A stretch of DNA of 41,891 nucleotides from Clostridia bacterium (GTDB lineage Bacteria > Bacillota > Sulfobacillia > JAJZYS01 > JAJYTV01), in assembly GCA_027420455.1 (NCBI GenBank), contig DAIBJA010000046.1, positions 1-41,891 of the forward strand, in the 5' to 3' direction. The position numbers were made by a program, and so were the translations under genes. Positions 19,150-26,454 of this stretch are shown piece after piece. The notes beneath the pieces were generated by a model, which was given only the letters and a program-made list of their open reading frames with translations, made no database searches and was not told the origin of the DNA. Within the stretch, counting starts at the first letter, position 1; the number at the start of each line of letters is the position of its first letter.

Positions 19150-20151
19150 TCACACCCTCTTCGCGATGTAGGCTGCGAAGTCCACGAGACGCGTCGCGTA
19201 GCCCCACTCGTTGTCGTACCAGGCGACCACCTTGGCGAGCTCGCCCACCTGCCCGGTGAGCAGGCCGTCGACGATCGCGGAGTGCGTGTCGCCGCGCAGG
19301 TCGCTCGACACCACGGGGTCTTCGGTATAACCGAGAATGCCGCGCATGGGCCCCTCGGCAGCGGCACGGAACGTCGCGTTGATCTCGGCGGCCGGCACGG
19401 GCCTACGCATGTGCACGACCAGGTCGATGACGGAGACGACCGGTGTGGGGACGCGCAACGACAGGCCGTGGAAACTCCTGCCCATCTCGGGCCAGACGGC
19501 GCCGACCGCCTTCGCGGCTCCGGTCGAGGTCGGGATGATGTTCATGGCCGCCGCCCGGGCTCGCCGCAGATCCTTGTGCGACTTGTCGAGGAGGTTCTGA
19601 TCGCTCGTGTAGCTGTGCACCGTCGTCATCATGCCCTCCGCGACGCCGAAGTTCTGGTCGAGAACCTTCATCACGGGCAGGAGGCAGTTCGTGGTGCAGG
19701 AGCCCATCGACACCACCCTGTGCTCGAGGGGGTCGAACTCCTCCTCGTTCACGCCGAGCACGAACGTCGGCGCGGGGTGGCCCTTGGCCGGCGCCGCGAG
19801 CACGACGTGCGCCACGCCCGCCTCGAGGTGCCCCTTGGCAAGTTCGGGGTCGTTGAACTTGCCCGACGCCTCCAGCACCAGGTCGACCCCTACGCCGCGC
19901 CAATCGATGCGGGCGGGCTCGCGCTCATGGAATGCGCGAATGCTCCGCCCGCTGATGTAAAGATGATCGTCGTCACTCAGGACCTCGCCGGGAAACACGC
20001 CGTAGTTCGAGTCGTACTTGAACAGATGCGCCATGGTTGCGCTGGCGCCTGGCCCATTGATGGCCACCACCTGCAAATCCGAACGTCCTTCGGCAATTCT
20101 CAGCGCGCGACGTCCGACGGCGCCGAATCCGGAGATGCCTACGCGCAGCAA
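19150..20151 (-). CDS. gap: glyceraldehyde-3-phosphate dehydrogenase, type I
   Basis: A 333-residue phosphorylating GAPDH heading the glycolytic operon. The catalytic Cys is in SMGSCTTNCL (Cys152) and the catalytic His in VHSYTSDQ; the C-terminal WYDNEWGYATRLVD is standard. The dinucleotide segment is unusual: the first glycine loop reads GFGAVGR rather than GFGRIGR, and the second strand ends AINGPG where NAD-specific enzymes have AINDL, so the acidic residue that binds the NAD ribose is replaced by Gly33. This resembles NADP-using GapB types. The TTG at 20151 is an inferred start; the ribosome site (AAGAAGGA) is 12 nt away. No cggR-like repressor gene precedes it; glnA does. Confidence 0.95.
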   Translation of the reverse strand: MLRVGISGFGAVGRRALRIAEGRSDLQVVAINGPGASATMAHLFKYDSNYGVFPGEVLSDDDHLYISGRSIRAFHEREPARIDWRGVGVDLVLEASGKFNDPELAKGHLEAGVAHVVLAAPAKGHPAPTFVLGVNEEEFDPLEHRVVSMGSCTTNCLLPVMKVLDQNFGVAEGMMTTVHSYTSDQNLLDKSHKDLRRARAAAMNIIPTSTGAAKAVGAVWPEMGRSFHGLSLRVPTPVVSVIDLVVHMRRPVPAAEINATFRAAAEGPMRGILGYTEDPVVSSDLRGDTHSAIVDGLLTGQVGELAKVVAWYDNEWGYATRLVDFAAYIAKRV

Positions 20152-20198
20152 GCTGAGGACACTTCCTTCTTGTACCAATATGGACAGAGACCGCACTC

Positions 20199-20204
20199 AT
20201 TATA
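20199..20204 (-). promoter_or_regulatory. -10 box for the gap operon
   Basis: A perfect TATAAT (minus strand, 20204-20199) lies about 48 bp before the inferred gap start, between the glnA terminator hairpin and gap. The matching -35 region (around 20222-20227, GGCGCC on this strand) does not resemble TTGACA and there is no TGn extension, so the promoter may need an activator or be weak. Confidence 0.55.
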
Positions 20205-20265
20205 GCGAATGCTACAGTCTAGGCGCCACTTGCGCATTTGGCCACAGAGCAAGTACCGATGGCAG

Positions 20266-20290
20266 GGGCCGGCAGCACCGCTGCCGGCCC
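20266..20290 (-). terminator. hairpin after glnA
   Basis: GGGCCGGCAG (20266-20275) and CTGCCGGCCC (20281-20290) form a perfect 10-bp stem with a 5-nt loop, 18 bp past the glnA stop. No T-run follows on the minus strand (three T residues follow on the plus strand), so it may work with help or act in RNA 3' end stability. Confidence 0.65.
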
Positions 20291-20307
20291 TTTGGACATA
20301 TCCACTC

Positions 20308-21732
20308 CTAGATGTCGAGGTAGAGGTAGTACTCCATGGGCGTCGGCTGCAAATTGACCACGTGGAGCTCCTCGCGCCGCTTGTAGTCGATCCAGGTCGA
20401 GATCAGGTCCTCCGTGAACACGCCGCCCTCGGTGAGGAAGGCGTGGTCTTCCTCGAGCGCCCGTAGCGCTTCGTCGAGCGTACCCGGCACGGCCTTGACC
20501 TTCGCCGCGTCCTCTGGCGACAGGTGGTAGATGTTCTTGTCGAGGGGGCCGAAGCCCAGCTCGGTCGGGTCGAGCCGGCGCCGCACCCCGTCGATTCCCG
20601 CCATCAGCATAGCCGCGAACGAGAGATAGGGGTTCCCGGTCGCGTCCGGCGTGCGGAACTCGATGCGGATGGCTTTCGGGTTCTGCGACGTGACCGGCAC
20701 ACGGATCGCCGCCGAGCGGTTGCCCTTGGCGAAGACCAGGTTGACCGGCGCCTCGAAGCCCGGCACGAGCCGGCGGTAGGAGTTGGTCGTGGCGTTCGCG
20801 AGCCCGACAAGCGCCGGCGCATGGCTGAGAATGCCGGCGATGTAGTGGAGCGCGATCTGCGAGAGGTGGCCGTAGCCGTCCTTCTCGTAGAACAGCGGCA
20901 CGCCACCGCGGGAGATCGACTGGTGTGTGTGCATGCCCGAGCCGTTGTCGCCGTAGAGCGGCTTCGGCATGAAGGTCGCGACCCGGCCCTCGCGCCGCGC
21001 GACGTTCTTCACGACGTACTTGTAGAGCATGACGTGGTCAGCGGTCGTCGTCAGCCGGTCGAAGCGGATGCCGATCTCGCTCTGGCCGGCCGTCGCGACC
21101 TCATGGTGGTGACGCTCGACCTCGATGCCGCACGCCTTCATCGTCCGCACCATCTCCCCGCGCAGGTCGGAAAGCTGGTCCGTAGGCGCTACGGGGGCGT
21201 AGCCCGACTTCGGACGGATGCGATGCTGCAGGTTGGGCGCGCCGACATCGCCCGATCCCCAATGCGACTCCTCGGAGCCGATCGCGAAGAACGACTCCTC
21301 GGGGCTGACCTGGTAGCGGACGTCGTCGAAGATGAAGAACTCGAGTTCGGGGCCGAAGTACGCCGCATCGCCGATGCCACTCGACTCGAGGTACGCCTCC
21401 GCGGCCTGCGCCACGCGACGAGGGTCACGCGAGAAGCGCTGCATCGCGGGATCGTAGACATCGCAACTGATCGAAAGGGTCGGGCGCGCGTGGAACGGGT
21501 CGAGGAAGGCGGTCTTCGGATCGGGGAGCATGATCATGTCGCTCTCCTCGATCTCGCGGAAGCCGCGCAGGGAGCTGCCGTCGAACGGCACGCCTTCGGT
21601 GAATGCCGCCTCGGTGATCTCTTCGGCTGGCAGGGTGATGTGGTGCCAGGTACCCGGCAGATCGATCAGCTTGAGGTCCACGAACTCGACCGCACCGCTC
21701 CGAAGCATCGACAGGATCTCATCCTTAGTCAA
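20308..21732 (-). CDS. glnA: glutamine synthetase, type I (GSI-beta-like)
   Basis: A 474-residue enzyme making glutamine from glutamate, ammonia and ATP; forms dodecamers. Marks: FDGSSLRGF (N-terminal domain), GPELEFFIFDD, the ATP-site MPKPLYGDNGSGMH, NSYRRLVPGFEAP and NRSAAIRVPV. The C-terminal part, KNIYHLSPEDA to the end, follows the E. coli-type beta subdivision, including the Tyr (about 402) equivalent to the adenylylation site, and length exceeds the 444 residues of the B. subtilis alpha enzyme. AGGAGG abuts the ATG at 21738, so TTG 21732 with 6-nt spacing is preferred. It overlaps glnR by 8 bp. No adenylyltransferase gene is seen in the window. Confidence 0.95.
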   Translation of the reverse strand: MTKDEILSMLRSGAVEFVDLKLIDLPGTWHHITLPAEEITEAAFTEGVPFDGSSLRGFREIEESDMIMLPDPKTAFLDPFHARPTLSISCDVYDPAMQRFSRDPRRVAQAAEAYLESSGIGDAAYFGPELEFFIFDDVRYQVSPEESFFAIGSEESHWGSGDVGAPNLQHRIRPKSGYAPVAPTDQLSDLRGEMVRTMKACGIEVERHHHEVATAGQSEIGIRFDRLTTTADHVMLYKYVVKNVARREGRVATFMPKPLYGDNGSGMHTHQSISRGGVPLFYEKDGYGHLSQIALHYIAGILSHAPALVGLANATTNSYRRLVPGFEAPVNLVFAKGNRSAAIRVPVTSQNPKAIRIEFRTPDATGNPYLSFAAMLMAGIDGVRRRLDPTELGFGPLDKNIYHLSPEDAAKVKAVPGTLDEALRALEEDHAFLTEGGVFTEDLISTWIDYKRREELHVVNLQPTPMEYYLYLDI

Positions 21733-22093
21733 GCCCATCCTCCTCTTCCTGATCGTGGCGCTCGCTCAGAACGCGCTCCAACTCGGCCCGGTTCGACACC
21801 GGGTAGAGCGATCGCAGGGCATGAGCGGCCATCAGACGGCTACGCACGTCGCGCTCGGGCTCCACGGGCTGCTGGCTCTCGACGATGCGCCGCGCCGTCG
21901 CCAGTGTCTGACCAGATGCCAGGAGGCGTTGGATCTCCAGAAGGCGCACGACTTCGCTCTCGCCGTAGTAGCGTTGCCCACCCTGGGTGCGCCGCGGCGA
22001 GATGAGGCCGAGCTGCTCATAATAGCGGATCTGCCGCTCGCTCAGCCCTGTGCGCTTGCTTACGGCCCCGATCCCCATCGAGCGGTCCGGCAT
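21725..22093 (-). CDS. glnR: MerR family regulator, GlnR-like
   Basis: A 122-residue DNA-binding protein with the MerR winged helix: MGIGAVSKRTGLSERQIRYY (6-25), then LGLISPRRTQGGQRYY and the LLEIQRLLASG helix. Sequence and position directly upstream of glnA match GlnR, the nitrogen repressor of Bacilli, which binds DNA with glutamine-bound GS. The part after the helix is short and ends in an acidic EEEDGLD; the long C-terminal tail by which B. subtilis GlnR senses GS is not obvious. ATG 22093 has AAGGAGG at 7 nt. It overlaps the glnA start. Confidence 0.85.
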   Translation of the reverse strand: MPDRSMGIGAVSKRTGLSERQIRYYEQLGLISPRRTQGGQRYYGESEVVRLLEIQRLLASGQTLATARRIVESQQPVEPERDVRSRLMAAHALRSLYPVSNRAELERVLSERHDQEEEDGLD

Positions 22094-22117
22094 CGTTGCG
22101 CCTCCTTTCTGTCAGAT

Positions 22118-22147
22118 ATAGTAGGCGAACACTCGAAAAATGGTCAA
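22118..22147 (-). promoter_or_regulatory. sigma-A type promoter of glnR-glnA
   Basis: On the minus strand TTGACC (22147-22142) is followed after 18 bp by TACTAT (22123-22118). It lies 24 bp before the glnR start, in a locally AT-rich stretch. A large inverted repeat sits 5 bp upstream of the -35. Confidence 0.65.
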
Positions 22148-22152
22148 TGTTT

Positions 22153-22179
22153 TGTCAGGTTTTAATTGCAAACCTTACA
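22153..22179. promoter_or_regulatory. 27-bp inverted repeat, candidate GlnR operator
   Basis: TGTCAGGTTT (22153-22162) and AAACCTTACA (22170-22179) are inverted repeats with one mismatch around a 7-bp TAATTGC spacer. The outer bases fit the two halves of the GlnR/TnrA box (TGTNA and TNACA) but with 17 rather than 7 bp between, one helical turn more. It lies upstream of the glnR -35 and about 40 bp from the divergent arsR-type promoter. Confidence 0.55.
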
Positions 22180-22218
22180 TTCGACCGTCCGGGTCCCTCA
22201 CGGCAGCCGCGCGTGGTC

Positions 22219-22248
22219 TTGACGCGGTTGGTAGCTACGTTTTATCAT
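22219..22248 (+). promoter_or_regulatory. sigma-A type promoter of the ArsR/DUF2087 gene
   Basis: TTGACG (22219-22224) and TATCAT (22243-22248), each five of six consensus positions, are 18 bp apart, 38 bp before the ATG. The -10 box touches the first of two identical 12-bp repeats. Confidence 0.7.
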
Positions 22249-22273
22249 CTATGTAGATCTCCATCTATGTAGA
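22246..22273. repeat. tandem 12-bp operator-like repeats
   Basis: CATCTATGTAGA occurs at 22246-22257 and 22262-22273, 16 bp apart start to start. Each contains the near-palindrome TCTATGTAGA. The first overlaps the -10 and start region, the second touches the AGGAGG ribosome site, a layout fitting autorepression by the ArsR-type protein encoded just downstream. Confidence 0.6.
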
Positions 22274-22285
22274 GGAGGCTCCGCG

Positions 22286-22861
22286 ATGGGCGAGGACGAA
22301 ATCGCCGCCGCTCTCTCCTTCTTCAAGGGGCTCGCAGACGAGAGCCGCCTGCGCATTCTGGGTCTCCTGGCCGAACGTCCGCGCAGTGTCGAGGAGCTCG
22401 CGGCCGGCCTCGATCTCCGCACCCCGACAGTCTCGCACCATCTGCAGACCTTGCGCCGCCTCGGCTTTGTCGAGATGGACCAGGAGGGGACGACCCACCG
22501 CTACAGGCTCGACCTGCGACGGCTCCAGGATCTGAGCCGCGAACTTCTCGCCACCGACAAGGTGCGCAGCCTTGCCGCAGGAGACGCGGATGCAGCCTGG
22601 GAGCGCAAGGTCCTGCGCGACTTCTTCTCCGGCGAGGAGCTCAAGGAGATCCCGGCCAGCCGCAAGAAGCGCCTCGTGGTTCTGCGCTGGCTCGCGGAAC
22701 GCTTCGAGAACGGCCGGCGCTACAGCGAGCGCGAGGTGAACGAGATCCTGCGCCGCCACCATCCGGACGTTGCAACCCTGCGCCGCGAGTTCATCGCGAC
22801 GGGGCTCATGCAGCGCGAGGAGAGCGTCTACTGGCGCACGCCGCAACCGCCGCAGGACTGA
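22286..22861 (+). CDS. ArsR-type regulator with C-terminal DUF2087 domain
   Basis: A 191-residue protein. Residues about 1-80 form an ArsR winged helix (FFKGLADESRLRILGLL, then VEELAAGLDLRTPTVSHHLQ, with the wing GTTHRYRLD). Residues about 105-185 match DUF2087: VLRDFFSGEELKEIP, RKKRLVVLRWLAERFE, YSEREVNEILRRHH and ATLRREFI. The classical metal-site cysteines of ArsR/SmtB are absent, so the signal is not obviously a metal; function of DUF2087 is unknown. ATG 22286 has AGGAGG at 7 nt. The promoter carries two identical repeats that may be its own operator. A DUF421 gene follows after 73 bp. Confidence 0.9.
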   Translation: MGEDEIAAALSFFKGLADESRLRILGLLAERPRSVEELAAGLDLRTPTVSHHLQTLRRLGFVEMDQEGTTHRYRLDLRRLQDLSRELLATDKVRSLAAGDADAAWERKVLRDFFSGEELKEIPASRKKRLVVLRWLAERFENGRRYSEREVNEILRRHHPDVATLRREFIATGLMQREESVYWRTPQPPQD

Positions 22862-22934
22862 CGTCCCAACGACAACCTGCACGGGAGGCCGCCTGTCTTA
22901 TGCGCACACTACGCTTAGGCAGGTGACTTCTCGC

Positions 22935-23450
22935 ATGTGGTCCATGTGGCAGCTCATGGTGCCGGTGCCCGATCTCGTCTTCCGCAGCGCCCTCATCTAT
23001 CTCGCCGTGCTGCTCGGCATGCGCCTGTTCGGGAAGCGCGAGGTCGGGCAGTTCACGCTCTTCGACCTGGCGCTCGTCATGCTCGTCGGCAACTCAGTGC
23101 AGCCGGCGATCACGGGACCCGACACATCGATCACGGGCGGGCTCGTCATCATCGTCACGCTCTTCTCGCTGAACCGGCTCGTCAACTACCTCACCGTGCG
23201 CAGCCGCCTGGTCCGCGACATCATCGAAGGACGCCCCACCGTCGTGGCCCGCGGCGGCCGCTGGCTGAGGCGCGCGCTGGCGCAGGAGGGTCTGGCCCCG
23301 GAGGACTGCCTCTCGGCCCTGCGCGATCACGGCGTCGCGACGGTCGAGGAGGTGGACCTCGCCGTGCTCGAGGTGGACGGCACGCTGTCGGTAGTGCCGA
23401 TGGGATCCGGCCTCAAGCGCGGCAACCGCGTGCTGGACCAGCATGTCTGA
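22935..23450 (+). CDS. DUF421 (YetF-like) membrane protein
   Basis: A 171-residue protein with about three hydrophobic segments in the first 90 residues and a soluble C-terminal part. The segment MRLFGKREVGQFTLFDLALV with GNSVQPAI is the hallmark of the DUF421/YetF family found in spore-forming Bacillota, and the C-terminal LRDHGVATVEEVDLAVLEVDG is its conserved cytoplasmic end. Some homologues affect spore germination or the inner spore membrane, others are uncharacterised; I do not assign a role. The ATG at 22935 has AGGTGA upstream. Somewhat shorter than the B. subtilis paralogues. Confidence 0.85.
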   Translation: MWSMWQLMVPVPDLVFRSALIYLAVLLGMRLFGKREVGQFTLFDLALVMLVGNSVQPAITGPDTSITGGLVIIVTLFSLNRLVNYLTVRSRLVRDIIEGRPTVVARGGRWLRRALAQEGLAPEDCLSALRDHGVATVEEVDLAVLEVDGTLSVVPMGSGLKRGNRVLDQHV

Positions 23451-23473
23451 TAGCCATGGTCTCAGGCATTGGC

Positions 23474-23512
23474 AGAGCCCGGGCGGGGCGGAATACCGCC
23501 TGCCCGGGCTCT
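23474..23512. terminator. bidirectional hairpin between DUF421 gene and phoU
   Basis: AGAGCCCGGGC (23474-23484) pairs perfectly with GCCCGGGCTCT (23502-23512), extended inward by GGCGG/CCGCC. It lies between two converging genes (ends 23450 and 23524); T-content is low. Confidence 0.7.
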
Positions 23513-23523
23513 TGGTGTCGCAT

Positions 23524-24177
23524 CTAGCGGTTCAGGTCCTGACGCTCCCCCGAGACCATGAAGATCACGGCCTCGCCGAGGTTCGTCGCATGATCCGCCA
23601 CGCGCTCGAGGTGCTGCGCGACGAACAGGAGGTGGGTGCCCTGATGGATGGTGCGGGGATCCTCCATCATGTAGACGAGCAGTTCGCGCATCACCTGGCT
23701 GTAGAGGTGGTCCACCTCGTCGTCGGTCTTCAGGAGCTCTTCCGCCGCCTGCGGGTCGCGGCGGACGTAAGCCCGGAGCGCGTCGCGCGTCATGCGCAGG
23801 GCCAGTTCCGCCATGCGCGGGATGTCGATGAGCGGCTTCATCAGCGGCTCGTCGCCGATGCGCTCGGTGACGCGGGCGATGTCCACCGCATGGTCGGCCA
23901 TGCGCTCGAGGTCGCCCACGATCTTGATCGCGGTCCCCACGATGCGCAGGTCGGAGGCGGCAGGCTGCTGCAGGGCGATGATCTCGAGGCAGCGCGTCTC
24001 GATGTCGAGCTGCATGCGGTCGAGTTCGTCGTCGCCTGCGACGATCTGGCGCGCGAGTTCGCGGTCGCCTTCCGCAAGCGATTTGACGGACTGGCCGATC
24101 CGCTCCTCCACCAAGGTTCCCATGCGCAGGATGTCCTGCTGCAACTCCTCGAGTTCTTGATGGAATGTGCTGCGCAT
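23524..24177 (-). CDS. phoU: phosphate-transport accessory and signalling protein PhoU
   Basis: A 217-residue all-helical protein that links the PstSCAB transporter to the PhoR kinase and down-regulates phosphate uptake. Two homologous three-helix repeats each carry the metal-binding pattern: DLERMADHAVDIAR (about 87-100) and HLERVADHATNLGEA (about 189-203). Length is standard. It starts 15 bp after pstB and is the last gene of the phosphate unit; a hairpin follows. Cytoplasmic, membrane-associated through its partners. Confidence 0.97.
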   Translation of the reverse strand: MRSTFHQELEELQQDILRMGTLVEERIGQSVKSLAEGDRELARQIVAGDDELDRMQLDIETRCLEIIALQQPAASDLRIVGTAIKIVGDLERMADHAVDIARVTERIGDEPLMKPLIDIPRMAELALRMTRDALRAYVRRDPQAAEELLKTDDEVDHLYSQVMRELLVYMMEDPRTIHQGTHLLFVAQHLERVADHATNLGEAVIFMVSGERQDLNR

Positions 24178-24192
24178 CTCCCGTACTCCCTT

Positions 24193-24951
24193 CTAGCCGA
24201 ATCGCCCCGTGACGTAGTCTTCCGTCCTGGGGTCGCGTGGTCGTGTGAAGATGTCCCTCGTCGGCCCGAACTCTATGAGCTCCCCGCTGAGAAAGAAGGC
24301 GGTGTGGTCCGAAATGCGACCTGCCTGCTGCATGTTGTGGGTCACGACGATCAGCGTGTAGTTTTCTTTGAGCGCATCGGTCAGCTCCTCGATCTTCGCC
24401 GTCGCCACCGGGTCGAGCGCCGAGGCCGGCTCGTCCATCAGCAGCACCTCCGGCTCGATCGCGAGAGCCCTGGCGATGCAGAGCCGTTGCTGCTGACCGC
24501 CTGAAAGCTCGAAGGCGCTCTTCTGCAACTTGTCGCGGACCTCGTCCCACAGCGCGGCACGCCTCAGGCTCTGCTCGACAATCTCGCGCAGCCGAGCCTC
24601 CGAGCGCTCGCCGTGGACGCGCGGCCCGTAGGCGATGTTCTGGTAGATCGTCATGGGAAAGGGATTCGGACGCTGGAAGACCATGCCAACCCGTTTCCTG
24701 AGACGTGCCGGATCCTGACCCCGCGCGTAGATGTCCTCGCCATCCAGGAGCACCCGGCCGGTGACGCGCGCGCCGGGCACATGGTCGTTCATGCGGTTCA
24801 ACGTGCGCAGGAAGGAAGACTTGCCGCAACCGCTTGGGCCGATGATGGCCGTGATGGTGTGTTCCTCGACCTCGACGCTGACGTCCTTGAGGCCCTGTGC
24901 TGCACCGTACCAGAGGCTGAGATTCTCTACGTTGATCTTAGCAGCACTCAA
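24193..24951 (-). CDS. pstB: phosphate ABC transporter ATP-binding protein PstB
   Basis: A 252-residue ABC ATPase powering phosphate import. Walker A is GPSGCGKSS (38-46), the PstB-specific stretch LRTLNRMND follows, the Q-loop region is [15 protein letters not shown], the signature is [14 protein letters not shown], and Walker B is [13 protein letters not shown] (most PstB have TSALDP). H-loop THNM is present. The start is TTG 24951, which overlaps the pstA stop as TTGA. Conservation is far higher than for the three other Pst proteins here. Confidence 0.97.
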   Translation of the reverse strand: MSAAKINVENLSLWYGAAQGLKDVSVEVEEHTITAIIGPSGCGKSSFLRTLNRMNDHVPGARVTGRVLLDGEDIYARGQDPARLRKRVGMVFQRPNPFPMTIYQNIAYGPRVHGERSEARLREIVEQSLRRAALWDEVRDKLQKSAFELSGGQQQRLCIARALAIEPEVLLMDEPASALDPVATAKIEELTDALKENYTLIVVTHNMQQAGRISDHTAFFLSGELIEFGPTRDIFTRPRDPRTEDYVTGRFG

Positions 24952-25700
24952 CGGAGCCTACCCTCCCGTCGCTCTCCGGCCAGCACCGCCGCCCCTCCCG
25001 CTGCCACCAAGGACAGCAGAAGCAATAGCACCGCTGGCCAGAAGGCCCGCGCGTCGCGAACCCTGCCCGTGATCTCAAGATACCATAGCGCCGATGCGAG
25101 CGTGGTGCCGGCCTGCAAGGCAAGCCTGCCGCGCTCGAGAAGGCCCTGTGCCAGCAAGGCGACGAGCGCCGCCTCGCCCAGCGCTCGGCCGGCCACGCCG
25201 AGCAGGATGCCGGCCACCTCCCGGCGCACGAATCCGTAGACTGCGACGGCTGCCTCCGCGGGACGCGCACCGAGCGCCTGCGCCGCCTCCCCGGTCTCCC
25301 TGCGGCGGCCGAAGCTCTCTTCGGCGAGTAGCACGGTCTGCGGCAGGCAGAGGAGCCCGAGACCTGCGGTGACGAGGCCGATGCCGGGCACGGCGCCGAG
25401 CCTGTCGCCGAGCCACGTGAGCAGCGTCGCGCCCACGACCACGCTCGGCAGGGCGGCGCTCATGCTCAGCGCCATGCGCCAGCGCCAGCCACCGGGTGTG
25501 AAGGCGAGGGCGCCCCCGGCCGCCACACCGAATGCGGCACTCGCGGCCACCGCCCCGACCGCCCCGACGATGCTCGCGAGAAGGCTGCCGACGTCCGGTG
25601 GCCCCTTCGGCGGGCCAATGCCGCGCAGCACACCGAACCAGAGCAGCAGGAGCGCGGCCTGCGTCAGCCGGTAGCGCCCAAGTCCACGCCTAAAGGCCAT
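24948..25700 (-). CDS. pstA: phosphate ABC transporter permease, PstA position
   Basis: A 250-residue membrane protein with about six hydrophobic segments. The cytoplasmic EAA loop that docks to the ATPase is readable as [18 protein letters not shown] (about 137-154), followed by [13 protein letters not shown], typical of Pst permeases. It is shorter than usual PstA (about 280-300) and rich in Ala, Gly and Leu. Its ATG at 25700 lies 11 bp inside the end of pstC; its end overlaps pstB. The assignment rests on the EAA loop and operon position. Confidence 0.85.
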   Translation of the reverse strand: MAFRRGLGRYRLTQAALLLLWFGVLRGIGPPKGPPDVGSLLASIVGAVGAVAASAAFGVAAGGALAFTPGGWRWRMALSMSAALPSVVVGATLLTWLGDRLGAVPGIGLVTAGLGLLCLPQTVLLAEESFGRRRETGEAAQALGARPAEAAVAVYGFVRREVAGILLGVAGRALGEAALVALLAQGLLERGRLALQAGTTLASALWYLEITGRVRDARAFWPAVLLLLLSLVAAGGAAVLAGERREGRLR

Positions 25701-26454
25701 GGGCCGAATCCCTTCCCAGCCAGCCCGTCAGGCCGCCAAGGAGGCCAAGCAGCAGCGCGATGCCACCCAGCGCAAGCACCCAGCGGCCCTGCGGCGGTGC
25801 CTGCGGCAGCTCGCCGAGCAAGGTGCCCGCGAGGCTGCCGGACGGCGCCAGGAGGTGCGGCCAGCTGTTCGCCCCCCCGACCAGGACGGAGACGAGTGCC
25901 GCCTCGCCGGCGATGCGCGCCGCTGCGGCGAAGGACATGCGGATCGTGGCCCTGCGCGTCGCCTGGCCGATTGCCCGGCCGGCGTCGTCCGGGCTGCAGC
26001 CGAGCGCCAGAGCGGCAAGATAGGTATCGCGCCAGGAGGCCGCCTCGCCCGCGACGCCCTCGGCTACGAGCGGCATCGTGGCGAAACCGAGTCCGAGGCC
26101 CGCAAGCAGGCAACCGGGACCAAGGCCGATGCTGCGCAAGAACCCAAGGCCGCCCGCCAGCAGCGCGAAGGCGATCAGCACCCCCGGCGTGCCGGCCAGC
26201 AGCGAAACGGCAAAGGAGCTGCGCCCAGCGAGTCCGATCTGGAGACCGACACCCTCGCCGAGCACACCGGCCACTGCGCCACCGACGATCGAAACCAGGG
26301 CTGTGCCGGCAGCGATGCCGAGTACGCCGTAGACACTGGGCGGCGCCCAGACCCAGGACGCGAAATCGACGGCGCCGAGCCCCGGCAGGCCCCATATCAC
26401 GACCGCCGCGAGCGGAACGATGCAAAGGAACAGCACGACGCGCGTCTGGGTCAT
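25690..26454 (-). CDS. pstC: phosphate ABC transporter permease, PstC position
   Basis: A 254-residue membrane protein with about six hydrophobic segments. The docking loop is seen as YLAALALGCSPDDAGRAIGQATRRA in the middle third, followed by ARIAGEAALVSVLVGG. PstC proteins normally have about 300 residues; here the N-terminal part is reduced. ATG 26454 overlaps the pstS stop (ATGA), and the gene overlaps pstA by 11 bp. A longer frame runs upstream to 27363 but overlaps pstS and phoR and is not used. Confidence 0.83.
   Translation of the reverse strand: MTQTRVVLFLCIVPLAAVVIWGLPGLGAVDFASWVWAPPSVYGVLGIAAGTALVSIVGGAVAGVLGEGVGLQIGLAGRSSFAVSLLAGTPGVLIAFALLAGGLGFLRSIGLGPGCLLAGLGLGFATMPLVAEGVAGEAASWRDTYLAALALGCSPDDAGRAIGQATRRATIRMSFAAAARIAGEAALVSVLVGGANSWPHLLAPSGSLAGTLLGELPQAPPQGRWVLALGGIALLLGLLGGLTGWLGRDSAHGL

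Noticed and set aside
22899-22925. Eight-codon leader peptide MRTLRLGR before the DUF421 gene
   Set aside because: The GGGAGG is 11 nt away, and no attenuator hairpins follow; it is too short to support.
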